A stretch of DNA of 36,867 bases from Gammaproteobacteria bacterium (GCA_009837725.1 VXSY01000069.1:12907-49773); one strand, 5' to 3'; counted from the first letter of the stretch, positions 26,790-35,531 are shown. Numbers and translations: made by a program. The notes: generated by a model from the sequence alone, not told the origin.

Positions 26790-27628
26790 CGGAGGCGGAG
26801 CAGGCAAGGCTCCACAGCGAGGACTCGCCAGCCATCGGCGCGGACGCGCCGCGTTGGGACGTGCATCCTGGAACGGGGCCGTATCTGCTCCTCGTGCACG
26901 GCTTCCTGTCCAGTCGGGCGCAGTGGGGACCGAACCTCGAGGCGTTGGCCGCGTTCTGCCAGCCGGTGACGCTGGAACTCTACGGACACGGGCGTTCGCC
27001 GAGCCCTGCTGACGCTGCTCTCTACAACACCCGGAGCTATGCGACATCTATCGACGCGATTCGCGAGAGCCTCGGTGTCGAGCGCTGGTTCGTGTGCGGC
27101 TATTCGCTCGGCGCCACGGTGACGATTCGCTATGCGCTCACGCATCCGCAGCGACTCTACGGTCACGTCTTCACGAACTCGGCTTCTGCCTTCGCCGAGC
27201 AAAGCCTGGCTGGGGACTGGCGAACGAAGGCAGCGGCGAACGCCAAGCGGATTCGGGACGGTGGAAGGGAAGCGTTGGACCGCATCGCCGTGCATCCTCG
27301 CCGTGCCAAGCGCTTGCCGCCCGCGACCTACGAGGCGTTGGTTGCCGACGCCGAAGGCATCGACCCCGAAGGCATCGCCATGGCCATGGAACACATGATG
27401 CCGACTGCCTCGGTGCGATCCGACCTCGGAGCAAACACGCGCCCGGCGCTGCTCGTTTGCGGCCGGTTCGAGAAGCGCTTCGCACCCAACCGCGACTTCG
27501 CCGCCGCACAAATGCCCCATCTCGAAATCGTCGACGTGGATGCCGGCCACGCCGTCAACATGACCGCCACGGAAGCCTTCAACACGGCGGTCGAACGCTT
27601 CGTACGCGCCAACTCGACCAAGACGTAG
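26786..27628 (+). CDS. Alpha/beta hydrolase
   Basis: The 280-aa product is an alpha/beta-fold hydrolase of the MenH/BioH-like type. The oxyanion motif is LLVHGFLSSRAQW, the nucleophile S107 is in CGYSLGA and the catalytic histidine H255 is in DAGHAVN. At the usual acid position after LLVCG the sequence is RFEKRF, so the acid may be E229 rather than the common aspartate. The GTG start lies inside the GTGA stop overlap with the preceding dehydrogenase gene, so the two proteins are made together and may act in one pathway. The substrate is unknown. Confidence 0.87.
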   Translation: MTEAEQARLHSEDSPAIGADAPRWDVHPGTGPYLLLVHGFLSSRAQWGPNLEALAAFCQPVTLELYGHGRSPSPADAALYNTRSYATSIDAIRESLGVERWFVCGYSLGATVTIRYALTHPQRLYGHVFTNSASAFAEQSLAGDWRTKAAANAKRIRDGGREALDRIAVHPRRAKRLPPATYEALVADAEGIDPEGIAMAMEHMMPTASVRSDLGANTRPALLVCGRFEKRFAPNRDFAAAQMPHLEIVDVDAGHAVNMTATEAFNTAVERFVRANSTKT

Positions 27629-27649
27629 GCGGCCATCCCTCGGAACAAT

Positions 27650-27663
27650 CCGCCGCGAGGCGG
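27650..27663. terminator. Hairpin between convergent genes
   Basis: CCGCC and GGCGG form a 5-bp stem closed by a GCGA (GNRA) tetraloop in the 56-bp gap between the convergent hydrolase and sucrase/ferredoxin-like genes. No T-tract follows, so this is only a candidate bidirectional terminator. Confidence 0.35.
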
Positions 27664-27684
27664 GTCACTCCTCAGCGCATGCCC

Positions 27685-28512
27685 TTACGCAGACACGAAC
27701 GGGAATACGTCCTCGGGTTCCGTCACGCCGCAGCTCGGGATCATCTGCCACGGCGACGAAGCGCGTCTAACCCGCACGGTTTTATTGCCCGACACCGTTG
27801 CGAATGTCACATCCTCGCCTTGTACCTCTTTCAGCGTGCTCGCGCCTTGCAAAAGCGCTTCTGCGGCCTGCGCTTCCGGGGGCCACATGCTGCGGCCCCG
27901 GAGGAACTCGGTGGCTAGCTCGCCGGCCTCTACGGCTTCCACAAACTCAGGCACGGCATCTTCCGTCACGCGGCCATAGAGTGCGCCCTGCGGCAGCACC
28001 AGCACATTGGGGGCGAAACGGTGGCCGCCGACGTGGGTGGTCTGCCAAGCGCGTTCGCCAACGGCTTCCTGCAGGCGGGTCCATGTCGGCAAGCCGTAGC
28101 GGGCGCAGCACAGGTCGCGCTGGCCGTTGGTGCAGACGAAATAATGGGGCTGGGCCACCGGTTCCAAATTGGCCAGGGCCAGATCCAAACCGGCAAGGTC
28201 GCGGTAATCCTCCACCTCGCGCCAGCCGAGGCCACCCTCTTCGGCTACGAATACCGTGACGCCAGCGTCGTCGCGCCCGGGTCGGCGAACCAGTTGCGGG
28301 CGCACCTTCCGGCCCGTTGCCTCGAACGCCGCCACCTGCTCGCGCAGCCAAGCCTGGATCTCCGGGGCCAAGTCGTTGTCCTCCACGGCCTTGCGACGCC
28401 AGGCCGGGCGGTACTCCAGCAGCAGCCAGACATCCACCTGCACGGCCGTACCCAGCATCGGTTCGCCCGACGCAAGGCAAAGGTCCGAGCAATACACCCG
28501 CTCCTCACTCAT
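27685..28512 (-). CDS. Sucrase/ferredoxin-like family protein
   Basis: The 275-aa product matches the sucrase/ferredoxin-like family, which has a thioredoxin-like ferredoxin fold. Cysteines occur in VYCSDLCLASGEP and in FVCTNGQRDLCCARYG, followed by the family motif THVGGHRFAPNVLVLPQGALYG. The cysteines could hold a 2Fe-2S cluster, as in related thioredoxin-like ferredoxins, but biochemical knowledge of the family is sparse. I start at ATG 28512 because MSEERVYCSD fits the family; the frame is open to 28908, but that extension crosses a REP-like repeat and the opposite gene. It converges with the alpha/beta hydrolase. Confidence 0.82.
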   Translation of the reverse strand: MSEERVYCSDLCLASGEPMLGTAVQVDVWLLLEYRPAWRRKAVEDNDLAPEIQAWLREQVAAFEATGRKVRPQLVRRPGRDDAGVTVFVAEEGGLGWREVEDYRDLAGLDLALANLEPVAQPHYFVCTNGQRDLCCARYGLPTWTRLQEAVGERAWQTTHVGGHRFAPNVLVLPQGALYGRVTEDAVPEFVEAVEAGELATEFLRGRSMWPPEAQAAEALLQGASTLKEVQGEDVTFATVSGNKTVRVRRASSPWQMIPSCGVTEPEDVFPFVSA

Positions 28513-28560
28513 GCTTGTCCCACACTCGCCTGCGAACCTTGAACAGTGTAACCCCCCGCA

Positions 28561-28605
28561 AGCGCCGCCAAACCCCTCGCTGCGCCCGGGGTCCGGCCCC
28601 AGCCC
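28561..28605 (-). repeat. REP-like 45-bp repeat, copy 2
   Basis: This is the inverted second copy of 15560-15605, with two substitutions and one missing C. On the minus strand it stands about 50 bp before the start of the sucrase/ferredoxin-like gene, so both copies lie upstream of a coding region in the same orientation. Confidence 0.8.
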
Positions 28606-28690
28606 ATCTCGCGCCTCGGGAGAGCTTTTCTCCGGCGGACCGAGCGATGCGCGAATGGGCAGGAGCCGCTCGTGAGCAGCCAAACAGGCG

Positions 28691-28747
28691 TTTGCGCTTC
28701 GGTTGCCCGGTGAGCGACACTCTGCGAAGGTGCCGGCGAAGCGCAAA
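28691..28747 (+). promoter_or_regulatory. Inverted repeat upstream of the MoxR-like gene
   Basis: TTTGCGCTTCG (28691-28701) and CGAAGCGCAAA (28737-28747) are perfect 11-bp inverted repeats with 35 bp between them, ending 24 bp before the ATG of the AAA+ gene. It could be a leader hairpin or paired operator; no regulator is suggested. Confidence 0.4.
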
Positions 28748-28771
28748 GCGTACATAAGGACAATTCGAGCT

Positions 28772-30172
28772 ATGGCAGCCAGAGTTGCGAGAGCGAAGAC
28801 CTTGGGGAAGCTCAAGGCATCCGGCTTCGAGATGCTGCCGGTGAAGGCAGAGATGCGCCGCAACCTCATCGCCAAGATTCGCGCCGGCGAGTCCTTGTTC
28901 CCCGGCATCGTTGGCTACGACGAAACGGTGCTGCCGCAGATCACCAACGCCATCCTCGGCGGCCAGGACGTCATCCTGCTCGGCGAGCGCGGCCAAGCGA
29001 AGTCGCGCATCGTCCGCAGCCTCACGAGCCTGCTTGATGAGTTCACGCCCGTGATCGAGGGCGCCGAGATTCCCGAAGACCCGTTCGCGCCCATCACCGC
29101 CCAAGGCCGTGCCATCGTCGCCGAGCAGGGCGACGCAACCCCCATCCGCTGGATGCACCGCGAAGAGCGCTATGGCGAGAAGCTGGCGACGCCCGACATC
29201 ACCATCGCCGACCTCATCGGCGAGGTGGACCCGATCAAGGTGGCCGAGGGTCGCTATCTCTCGGACGAGTTCACCATCCACTTCGGCCTCGTGCCGCGGG
29301 TAAACCGTGGCATTTTCGCGATCAACGAGCTGCCAGACCTCTCGGAGCGCATCCAGGTGGGCCTCCTGAACGTGCTCGAAGAGCGCGACGTGCAGATTCG
29401 CGGCCACAAGGTGCGCCTGCCGCTTGACGTGTTCCTCATTGCCACAGCGAACCCGGAGGACTACACCAACCGCGGTCGCATCATCACGCCGCTGAAGGAT
29501 CGCTACGGCGCTCAGGTGCGCACCCACTATCCAGACGAGATCGGCCAGGAGATCGACATCATGGAACAGGAGGCGGCGTCGCTCGACATGAGCGACTACC
29601 GCGTCCACGTGCCGGACTACATGAAAGAGATCGTCGCCGAAATGACCCGCCAGGCGCGTTCTTCTCCGGACATCAACCAGCGCTCCGGCGTCTCCGTGCG
29701 GGCGTCGGTCGCCAATTACGAGGCGCTGCTCGCCAACGCCTTCCGCCGCGCCCTGCGCCTGAACGAGCTCGACGTGATCCCGCGCATCTCGGACCTCCCT
29801 TTCGTGCTGCCCTCGCTGCAAGGCAAGGTGGAGTTCGAGGCGATGGAGGAGGGGCAGGAGGACAAGATCGTCGAGCGCATCCTCACCGCCTCCGTGAAGG
29901 CGGTGTTCGACCGCCGCATGGACGTGAACGACCTCGAGAACATCGTGCTCTCATTCGGCGATGGCCTCTCCGTCGAGACCGGGGAGAGCGCCGCGGTGAT
30001 GTCCTACGACTCCGTGATGGAGTCGATTCCAGGCATGGCGGAAGTGGTGTCCGGCCTCGTCTCCGAACCGGCCGCCATGCCGAGCGCCGTCGAGTTCGTG
30101 CTCGAAGGCCTGCACCTGCACAAGCTGCTGAACAAATACAGCGCCGGCGGGCGCGCGACCTTCACCGGATGA
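28772..30172 (+). CDS. MoxR/ChlI-type AAA+ ATPase
   Basis: The 466-aa product is an AAA+ ATPase of the MoxR/magnesium-chelatase ChlI type. Such ATPases work with VWA partners to remodel or metallate target proteins. The Walker A region reads GERGQAKS (71-78), with alanine in place of the last glycine. The Walker B region reads GIFAINELPDL, with asparagine at the usual aspartate. I recall both INELPDL and GQ-type loops from close relatives, so these are probably subfamily traits. LIATANPEDYTNRGRIITPLKDRYG carries sensor 1 and the arginine-containing segment. ATG 28772 is the first good start. A VWA gene follows after 90 bp, forming the expected pair. Confidence 0.88.
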   Translation: MAARVARAKTLGKLKASGFEMLPVKAEMRRNLIAKIRAGESLFPGIVGYDETVLPQITNAILGGQDVILLGERGQAKSRIVRSLTSLLDEFTPVIEGAEIPEDPFAPITAQGRAIVAEQGDATPIRWMHREERYGEKLATPDITIADLIGEVDPIKVAEGRYLSDEFTIHFGLVPRVNRGIFAINELPDLSERIQVGLLNVLEERDVQIRGHKVRLPLDVFLIATANPEDYTNRGRIITPLKDRYGAQVRTHYPDEIGQEIDIMEQEAASLDMSDYRVHVPDYMKEIVAEMTRQARSSPDINQRSGVSVRASVANYEALLANAFRRALRLNELDVIPRISDLPFVLPSLQGKVEFEAMEEGQEDKIVERILTASVKAVFDRRMDVNDLENIVLSFGDGLSVETGESAAVMSYDSVMESIPGMAEVVSGLVSEPAAMPSAVEFVLEGLHLHKLLNKYSAGGRATFTG

Positions 30173-30262
30173 AGGCGCGCCCTGCGGGCGTGTTGGGGCT
30201 TTTCGCTAGCGCGGGAACTCCAAAGGTCACCTGAAGCCTGCCAAGGCAAGGGGGAACGAGCC

Positions 30263-32329
30263 ATGCGCCGATTCGTCACTCGCCACCGCTTCTCGCAATG
30301 GGACGGCAGCCAGATGCTGGCCCACTCCGCCGACGATGCCCTGGGCGCGATGGTGGACGACCTGATGGAGTACGGCGACCTGCGCTGGGCCATGCGCAAC
30401 CTCTTCTCCCGCGGCATGGACATCCCCGGCGGCGACCGCCTGCAAGGCATGCGAGAAATGCTCAAGACCCTGCGCGAGCGCAAGAAGGAACGGCTGTCGC
30501 AGTTCGATCTCTCGAGCGTGATGGACGACATCGGCCGCAAGCTCGACGAAATCATCGGCATGGAACGCTCGCGCATCGATGAGTGGAAGGGCCGTGGGAA
30601 CAGCGAGGCCGGCGGCGAAGGTGGTGAAGGCAACGAGAGCGCCGACGCCGCCGGCGAAGACGCGGGCGAGGCGGAGAGCTTCTCCGACGACCTCCTGCGC
30701 CAGATCGCCGAAAAGAACGCCAGTGAGCTCGACAACCTGCCGGAAGACCCCGCCGGCAAGATGAATGCCCTGCAGAAGTACGAGTTCCTGGACCCCGAGG
30801 CGCAGAAGAAATACCTTGAGCTTCTGAACCAGCTCCGCAAGGCCATGGCGCAGTCGTTCTTCAACAACATCGAGCAGATGGTGAAGAACATGTCGGACGG
30901 CGACATCAAGCGCATGAAGGACATGCTGCGGGCGCTGAACGAGATGCTGGCGCGACGCGCCGCCGGCGACGATCCCGAGTTCGACCGCTTCATGGACGAG
31001 TTCGGCGACATGTTCGGCCCAAATCCGCCGAAGGACTTGGACGAACTCCTGGAGCAGATGCGCCAGCAGATGGCGGCGGCGCAATCGCTACTGAACTCGC
31101 TGAGCCCAGAGCAACGCTCCCAGCTCAGCCAGCTCATGGCCGGGCGCTTCGACGACCCCGAGCTTGAGTTCGAGATGCAGCAGCTCGCCAATGCGCTCGA
31201 CTTCCTGAACCCTCGCGGCCAGCGCTACAACTTCGGCGGCACCGAAGACATCGACCTCGAAGCCGCCATGCGCCTCATGGACGAGATGCACCAGCTTGAC
31301 GAACTCATCAACCAGGTGCAGGCCGCCGAGCGAGGCGGCGATCCGGATCGGATCGACATGGACCTGCTCAAGGAACTCCTGGGCGACGAAGCGGCAGACT
31401 CCCTCGACGAACTGAAGAAGCTTTTGAAGGCACTCGAGGAAGCCGGCTACATCCGCCCCACCGGCGAGAACCGCTGGGAACTGACGCCCAGGGGCTCACG
31501 CATGATCGGCCAGAAGGCGCTCGGCGAAATCTACGCGCGCCTGAAGCGCCAGAGCCTCGGCAACCACGCCGTGCCGGAGGAAGGCCCCTTCGGCGAAACC
31601 CAGGAACAGGCGAAGCCGTGGGAATACGGCGAACCGTTCCACCTGCACCTGCCGCGCACCGTGCGCAATGCCATCGACCGCAACGGCCCCGCAACGCCGG
31701 TGCAGCTTGAACCGGGCGACTTCGAGATTCACCGCTCGGAACTCATCACGTCCACCTCCACGGCGATGCTCGTCGATCTCTCTTGGTCCATGGCCTTGCG
31801 CGGTTCCTTCCAGGCGGCGAAGAAGGTAGCGCTGGCACTACACAACCTCATCACTTCGCAATACCCCAAGGACTCCTTCCACATCATCGGCTTCGCCGCC
31901 TACGCCCGCGAACTCAAGGCGCACGACCTACCCTTCCTGCAATGGGACGAGTACGTCCTAGGCACCAACATGCAACACGCCTTGCTGCTGGCTGAACGTC
32001 TGCTCGCCAAGCATTCCGCCGGCGCCAAGCAGATCATCATGATCTCGGACGGCGAACCCACCGCTCACCTCGAAAACGGCCAGGCCCGCTTCGCCTACCC
32101 GCCAACCGCCGCCACCATCCGCGCCACCATGCGAGCGGTGAAGCGCTGCTCCCAAAAAGGCATCGCCATCAACACCTTCATGCTGGACGCCAGCTACTAC
32201 CTCAAAGCCTTCATGGACCAAATCGCCCGCATCAACGGCGGTCGCGTGTTCTACACGACACCGGACAAGCTAGGCGAGTACATCCTCGTGGACTACGTGC
32301 AGCACAAGAGGAAGCGACTCGGTCGATAG
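30263..32329 (+). CDS. VWA-domain protein, partner of the MoxR-like ATPase
   Basis: The 688-aa product has a long helical N-terminal part, an acidic low-complexity stretch (about residues 110-135), further charged helices rich in Gln, Met and Glu, and a C-terminal von Willebrand A domain. The MIDAS motif is D505-L-S-W-S in MLVDLSWSM, with the threonine in LGTNMQHAL and the aspartate in IMISDGEPT, so the metal site looks complete. The overall plan resembles CobT and BchD-like chelatase subunits. It probably acts with the upstream ATPase in the cytoplasm; the client protein is unknown. The ATG follows AAGGGGGAA. It is the last gene before a 333-bp gap with a strong hairpin. Confidence 0.87.
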   Translation: MRRFVTRHRFSQWDGSQMLAHSADDALGAMVDDLMEYGDLRWAMRNLFSRGMDIPGGDRLQGMREMLKTLRERKKERLSQFDLSSVMDDIGRKLDEIIGMERSRIDEWKGRGNSEAGGEGGEGNESADAAGEDAGEAESFSDDLLRQIAEKNASELDNLPEDPAGKMNALQKYEFLDPEAQKKYLELLNQLRKAMAQSFFNNIEQMVKNMSDGDIKRMKDMLRALNEMLARRAAGDDPEFDRFMDEFGDMFGPNPPKDLDELLEQMRQQMAAAQSLLNSLSPEQRSQLSQLMAGRFDDPELEFEMQQLANALDFLNPRGQRYNFGGTEDIDLEAAMRLMDEMHQLDELINQVQAAERGGDPDRIDMDLLKELLGDEAADSLDELKKLLKALEEAGYIRPTGENRWELTPRGSRMIGQKALGEIYARLKRQSLGNHAVPEEGPFGETQEQAKPWEYGEPFHLHLPRTVRNAIDRNGPATPVQLEPGDFEIHRSELITSTSTAMLVDLSWSMALRGSFQAAKKVALALHNLITSQYPKDSFHIIGFAAYARELKAHDLPFLQWDEYVLGTNMQHALLLAERLLAKHSAGAKQIIMISDGEPTAHLENGQARFAYPPTAATIRATMRAVKRCSQKGIAINTFMLDASYYLKAFMDQIARINGGRVFYTTPDKLGEYILVDYVQHKRKRLGR

Positions 32330-32662
32330 AAGGCAACTACGCACACTAACAGCCTGTCGGACTTTCCCGCACAGCGGCGAAGTTCGTGGCGTGCACTTCC
32401 CCGTCACTCCCCCCTCGAGGGGAGTCGAGAAAAGCGTCCCCGCTTTTCTCGGAGGGGGGGCCGCCGACCCAACGCCTGTACGCCACAATCTCCGAACGAA
32501 GCCCTCCTGTCACTCCCCTCTCAACTCCGGCGCAAACGTCGTTTCTACGCTTACCTCCTAGCGCGCCCTGACGGCCACGGTGGCAGTCCGCTTCGCGAAC
32601 TGCTGCCGCCCGCATTGGCTATGATGGCAGCCCTGCAAAACCGCTCTCGGGGGAGATTGAGC
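32330..32662. other. Gene-free spacer with strong hairpin
   Basis: This 333-bp spacer between the VWA gene and the broken D-aminoacylase contains no supported gene. It holds a large hairpin (32409-32459) and two near-repeats of the word GTCACTCCCC (around 32403 and 32511). The start-proximal part carries GGGGGAGA, a likely ribosome binding site for the gene at 32663. Confidence 0.6.
32409..32459. terminator. Two-tier hairpin after the VWA gene
   Basis: An 11-bp perfect stem, CGAGAAAAGCG and CGCTTTTCTCG (32426-32451), has a TCCC loop. It is enclosed by a second 8-bp stem, CCCCCCTC and GAGGGGGG, with a 9-nt bulge on one side only. It lies 80 bp after the VWA stop and could end that transcript, though no T-tract follows; a dispersed element is the other possibility. 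Confidence 0.5.
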
Positions 32663-34362
32663 ATGAACGATCTGGTCATCCGCAACGCAACCATCGTGGA
32701 CGGCACAGGCGCTCCTGCGAGTAGCGGCGACGTTGTAGTCGACGAAGGCAAGGTCACGGACGTCACACCCTCGGGAGCCAGCGCGGCCAAGGCGCGGCGC
32801 GTCCTCGAGGCCAACGGCGACCTCCTGACCCCCGGATTCGTCGACATCCACACCCACTACGACGGCCAGGTCTGCTGGGACAAGCACGTCACGCCGACGA
32901 GCTGGCACGGCGTGACCTCGATCGTCATGGGCAACTGCGGGGTCGGGTTCGCTCCCGTGCGTCCCGGCACCGAGGACCGGCTGGTGGAACTCATGGAGAG
33001 CGTGGAGGACATCCCCGGCACCGCGCTGCACGACGGCATTCCCTGGGGCTGGGAGTCGTTCGCCGAATACCTGGAGGGCATCGACACGCCCTACGCGGTC
33101 GACGTGGGCACGCAGGTGCCGCACGTGGCCATGAGGCTCTATGCCTGGGCGAACGCTGTTACGACGATGCCACGCCCGAGGACATGGTCGAGATGCGTAG
33201 GCTGACCCGCGCGGCGCTCGAGGCGGGGGCACTTGGGTTCTCCACCTCGCGCTTCTACGGGCACGTGGACCGTGCGGGCAACCTGGTGCCGGGCACGCGG
33301 GCGTCGGCGGAGGAGATGAAGACCATCGGCAGCGCGTTCAAGGGGCTCGACTTCGGCACCATGGAGTTCGTCTCCGACAGCCTCAACCAACCCGAGGAGC
33401 TGGCGTGGATTGAGCACATCACGCGCACCACGGGCTGCATCGTCACGCCGCTGATGACCGCGGGTCCCGCGCCGGTGTGGGACCTCGCGGAGAAGCTGCA
33501 CGCGGAAGGCCATCAACTGCGCCCGCAAGTGGGCGCGCGCCCTGCATCGATCCTGATGACCCTGGACGGAACCATCAATCCCATGCGGCAGTTCCCGGCC
33601 TATAGGGAGATCCACGGGCGGCCGCTCGCGGAGCGCCGGGCGATGTTGCGGGATCCCGAGTTCCGTCGCCGGGTGCTTTCGGAAGAGCCGATGCTGCCGC
33701 CCAACGCGGACGCCGTGCGCTTCCTCAGCGATCATGAGTACCAATACGTCATGGACGCCGAACTCACCTACGAGCCCGGCCCCGACGACACCGTGGCGGC
33801 CGTGGCGCGCGCCCGGGGGGTCCACCCACGCGAGGTCATGATGGACACCCTCGCCGACGGCCAGCCGCTCTTGGCGCTGTTCGGCCGCTACGACGGGGAC
33901 CTCGAAGGACAGCGCGCCTCCATCGAGCATCCCCAGAGCGTGTTCGGCCTGTCCGACGGCGGCGCCCACTGCGGCGTGCTGGTGGACGCGAGCGTTCCGA
34001 CCTACATGCTGAGCTACTTCACCCGCGACCGAAAGCGCGGCCCGTGCATGCCGCTCGAATTCGTGGTGCACAAACTCACGCAGGACTCGGCTTCCGTGTA
34101 TGGGCTGAAGGACCGTGGCGTGATTGCGCCAGGGTATAGGGCGGACTTCAATCTGATTGACTACGACGGACTGCGGCTACTGCCGCCGGAGATGGTTTAC
34201 GACCTTCCCGCCGGCGGCAAGCGGCTGGTTCAGAAGGCCCAAGGGTATCGGATGACGATCAAGTCTGGGGAGGTGACCTATGAGGGCGGGGAGGCTACCG
34301 GGGCGATGCCTGGGAGGTTGATCCGGGGGCCGCAGCTCGGGCCGAACGTCGAGGCACTCTGA
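32663..34362 (+). pseudogene. N-acyl-D-amino-acid deacylase, broken by a frameshift
   Basis: The reading frame from ATG 32663 matches D-aminoacylases (LVIRNATIVDGTGAP, GFVDIHTHYDG, IVMGNCGVGFAP with C92) up to QVPHVAMRLYA at about 33145. The expected continuation, GERCYDDATPEDMVEMRRLTRAAL, lies in another frame and then runs to 34362 with intact motifs such as FGLSDGGAHCGVLVD and GALGFSTSRFYGH. Compared with the expected RLYAMGERCY, one base is missing next to 33145 (GCC-TGG where GCC-ATG-GGC is expected). All other parts look undamaged, so the event is recent or a sequence error. If repaired, the protein would have about 566 aa and parallel the intact gene at 23407-25104. Confidence 0.85.
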
Positions 34363-34385
34363 AGCCTTTGGGGCTGGGAAACAAG

Positions 34386-34626
34386 GTGTCGGAAGAACCC
34401 ACGCCTGCTATAGGACGACTGCTCAAAAAGCGGGGGCTTCGGCCCGACGACACGAGGTCGACAAACCTGCGTAGCCGCGAGAGCTTCTTCGCGGAGTTCG
34501 CTCCTAGGCTTCGAACCGCGAAAGCGCTAGGGCTCGACTTGGATCGGCATTTGGCGCAACGGTTCAAGGTTCTCGACTCTGCGAGACGACGAACTTGGGT
34601 TGTCGAGGATCATCGCAGACCTGCTG
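34386..34626 (+). pseudogene. Remnant of a PDDEXK-type nuclease gene
   Basis: From GTG 34386 the frame reads ESFFAEFAPRLRTAKALGLDLDRHLAQRFKVLDS; from 34579, in another frame, it continues LRDDELGLSRIIADLL. Joined, the two parts look like the N-terminus of PD-(D/E)XK superfamily nuclease-like proteins, where I recall a F-x-V-x-x-L-R-x-x-E-x-x-x-S-R-x-x-A-x-L-L-D-P pattern. One extra or two missing bases near 34578 break the frame, and similarity stops at DLL (34626), where DP should follow. A strong hairpin begins five bases later. The catalytic part of the protein is absent, so this is a dead fragment. The family call is from memory of motifs. Confidence 0.6.
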
Positions 34627-34630
34627 CCAT

Positions 34631-34667
34631 GCGTGCAATTCTGCATTCCAAATGCAAAATTGCACGC
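34631..34667. repeat. 17-bp-arm hairpin at the nuclease break point
   Basis: The left arm GCGTGCAATTCTGCATT (34631-34647) and right arm AATGCAAAATTGCACGC (34651-34667) pair along 17 positions with one mismatch, around a CCA loop. It is AT-rich compared with its surroundings. It could be a terminator, a mobile-element end or a recombination site. Confidence 0.75.
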
Positions 34668-34727
34668 CTGTCGCACGCCAAGCATACCGGCAAGACAGCG
34701 CTCCACGGTCGAGCTTGGCTGTAGTCC

Positions 34728-35528
34728 TTAACGCTCCGGGGAACGGAGGGTTACGCCGCCGTCCACCACCAGTGCCTGGCCCGTGATGTAGCGGGCGTGG
34801 TTCGAGGCGAGGAAGGTGACGGCGTGGCCGATGTCCCAAGGGCTGCCTTCGATGCGTAGGGCGGAGGCGTTCTTGCGTTGCTCGCGCACCTGCGGCGTCA
34901 TGTTGGGGCCGTTCACCATTGGGGTGAAGACCGGACCGGGCATCACGGCGTTGACGCGGATTCCGGCTTCGGCGTGATCCACCGCCATTGCTTGCGTGAG
35001 GGCGATGACGGCGCCCTTGGAGGTGGAGTAGGCGGTGTTGCCCTTGGGGCGGATGGCGGAGATGGAGCCGATGTTGACGATGGCGCCGCCGGCTTCGGCC
35101 ATTGCCGGGATGAGGGCGCGGGAGGTTAGGTACATCGACGTGACGTTGGTGTTCATCACGCGCTCCCACACGGCCGGGTCGGTTTGGAGGACGGTGCCGG
35201 CAGCGCCGATGCCGACGTTGTTGACGAGCACTTGGGGCGGGCCTAGCTCCCCAGTCACCATCGACCGCAGCGCTTCGCAGGCGCTCTCGTCGGTGACATC
35301 GGCGGCGAATGGGACAGCAGAACCGCCCTCGCCCTCGATCATCTCCACGGTGCGCTGGCTCGCATCGGCGTCACGGTCAACCACCACCACGGCAGCACCG
35401 GCGCGAGCGAGCAGGATCGCCGCAGCGCGGCCATTGCCGATCTCGAAGCCCCTTGCGCCACCGCCCGTGACGATGGCGACACGCCCATCGAGGCCCAACT
35501 CGCTCGCGGCACTCTCCGGCTCGGACAT
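34728..35528 (-). CDS. SDR family oxidoreductase
   Basis: The 266-aa product is a classical short-chain dehydrogenase/reductase. Cofactor binding is by VAIVTGGGARGFEIGNGRAAA, where the usual TGxxxGxG loop is two to three residues longer; LVNNVGIG and NTNVTSMYLTSRAL follow. The catalytic serine is in IGSISAIR and the Y-x-x-x-K motif is YSTSK. VMPGPVFTPM and ITGQALVVDGG end the fold as expected. VVVVDRDA at the end of beta strand 2 suggests NAD(H). The ATG at 35528 lies 3 bp after the stop of the upstream PhyH-HEAT gene, so the two are co-transcribed. The substrate is unknown. Confidence 0.9.
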   Translation of the reverse strand: MSEPESAASELGLDGRVAIVTGGGARGFEIGNGRAAAILLARAGAAVVVVDRDADASQRTVEMIEGEGGSAVPFAADVTDESACEALRSMVTGELGPPQVLVNNVGIGAAGTVLQTDPAVWERVMNTNVTSMYLTSRALIPAMAEAGGAIVNIGSISAIRPKGNTAYSTSKGAVIALTQAMAVDHAEAGIRVNAVMPGPVFTPMVNGPNMTPQVREQRKNASALRIEGSPWDIGHAVTFLASNHARYITGQALVVDGGVTLRSPER

Positions 35529-35531
35529 CGA

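Noticed and set aside
34564-35169. 201-aa minus-strand frame across the hairpin and the SDR end
   Set aside because: It is an out-of-frame shadow of the SDR gene extending through the hairpin and nuclease remnant.
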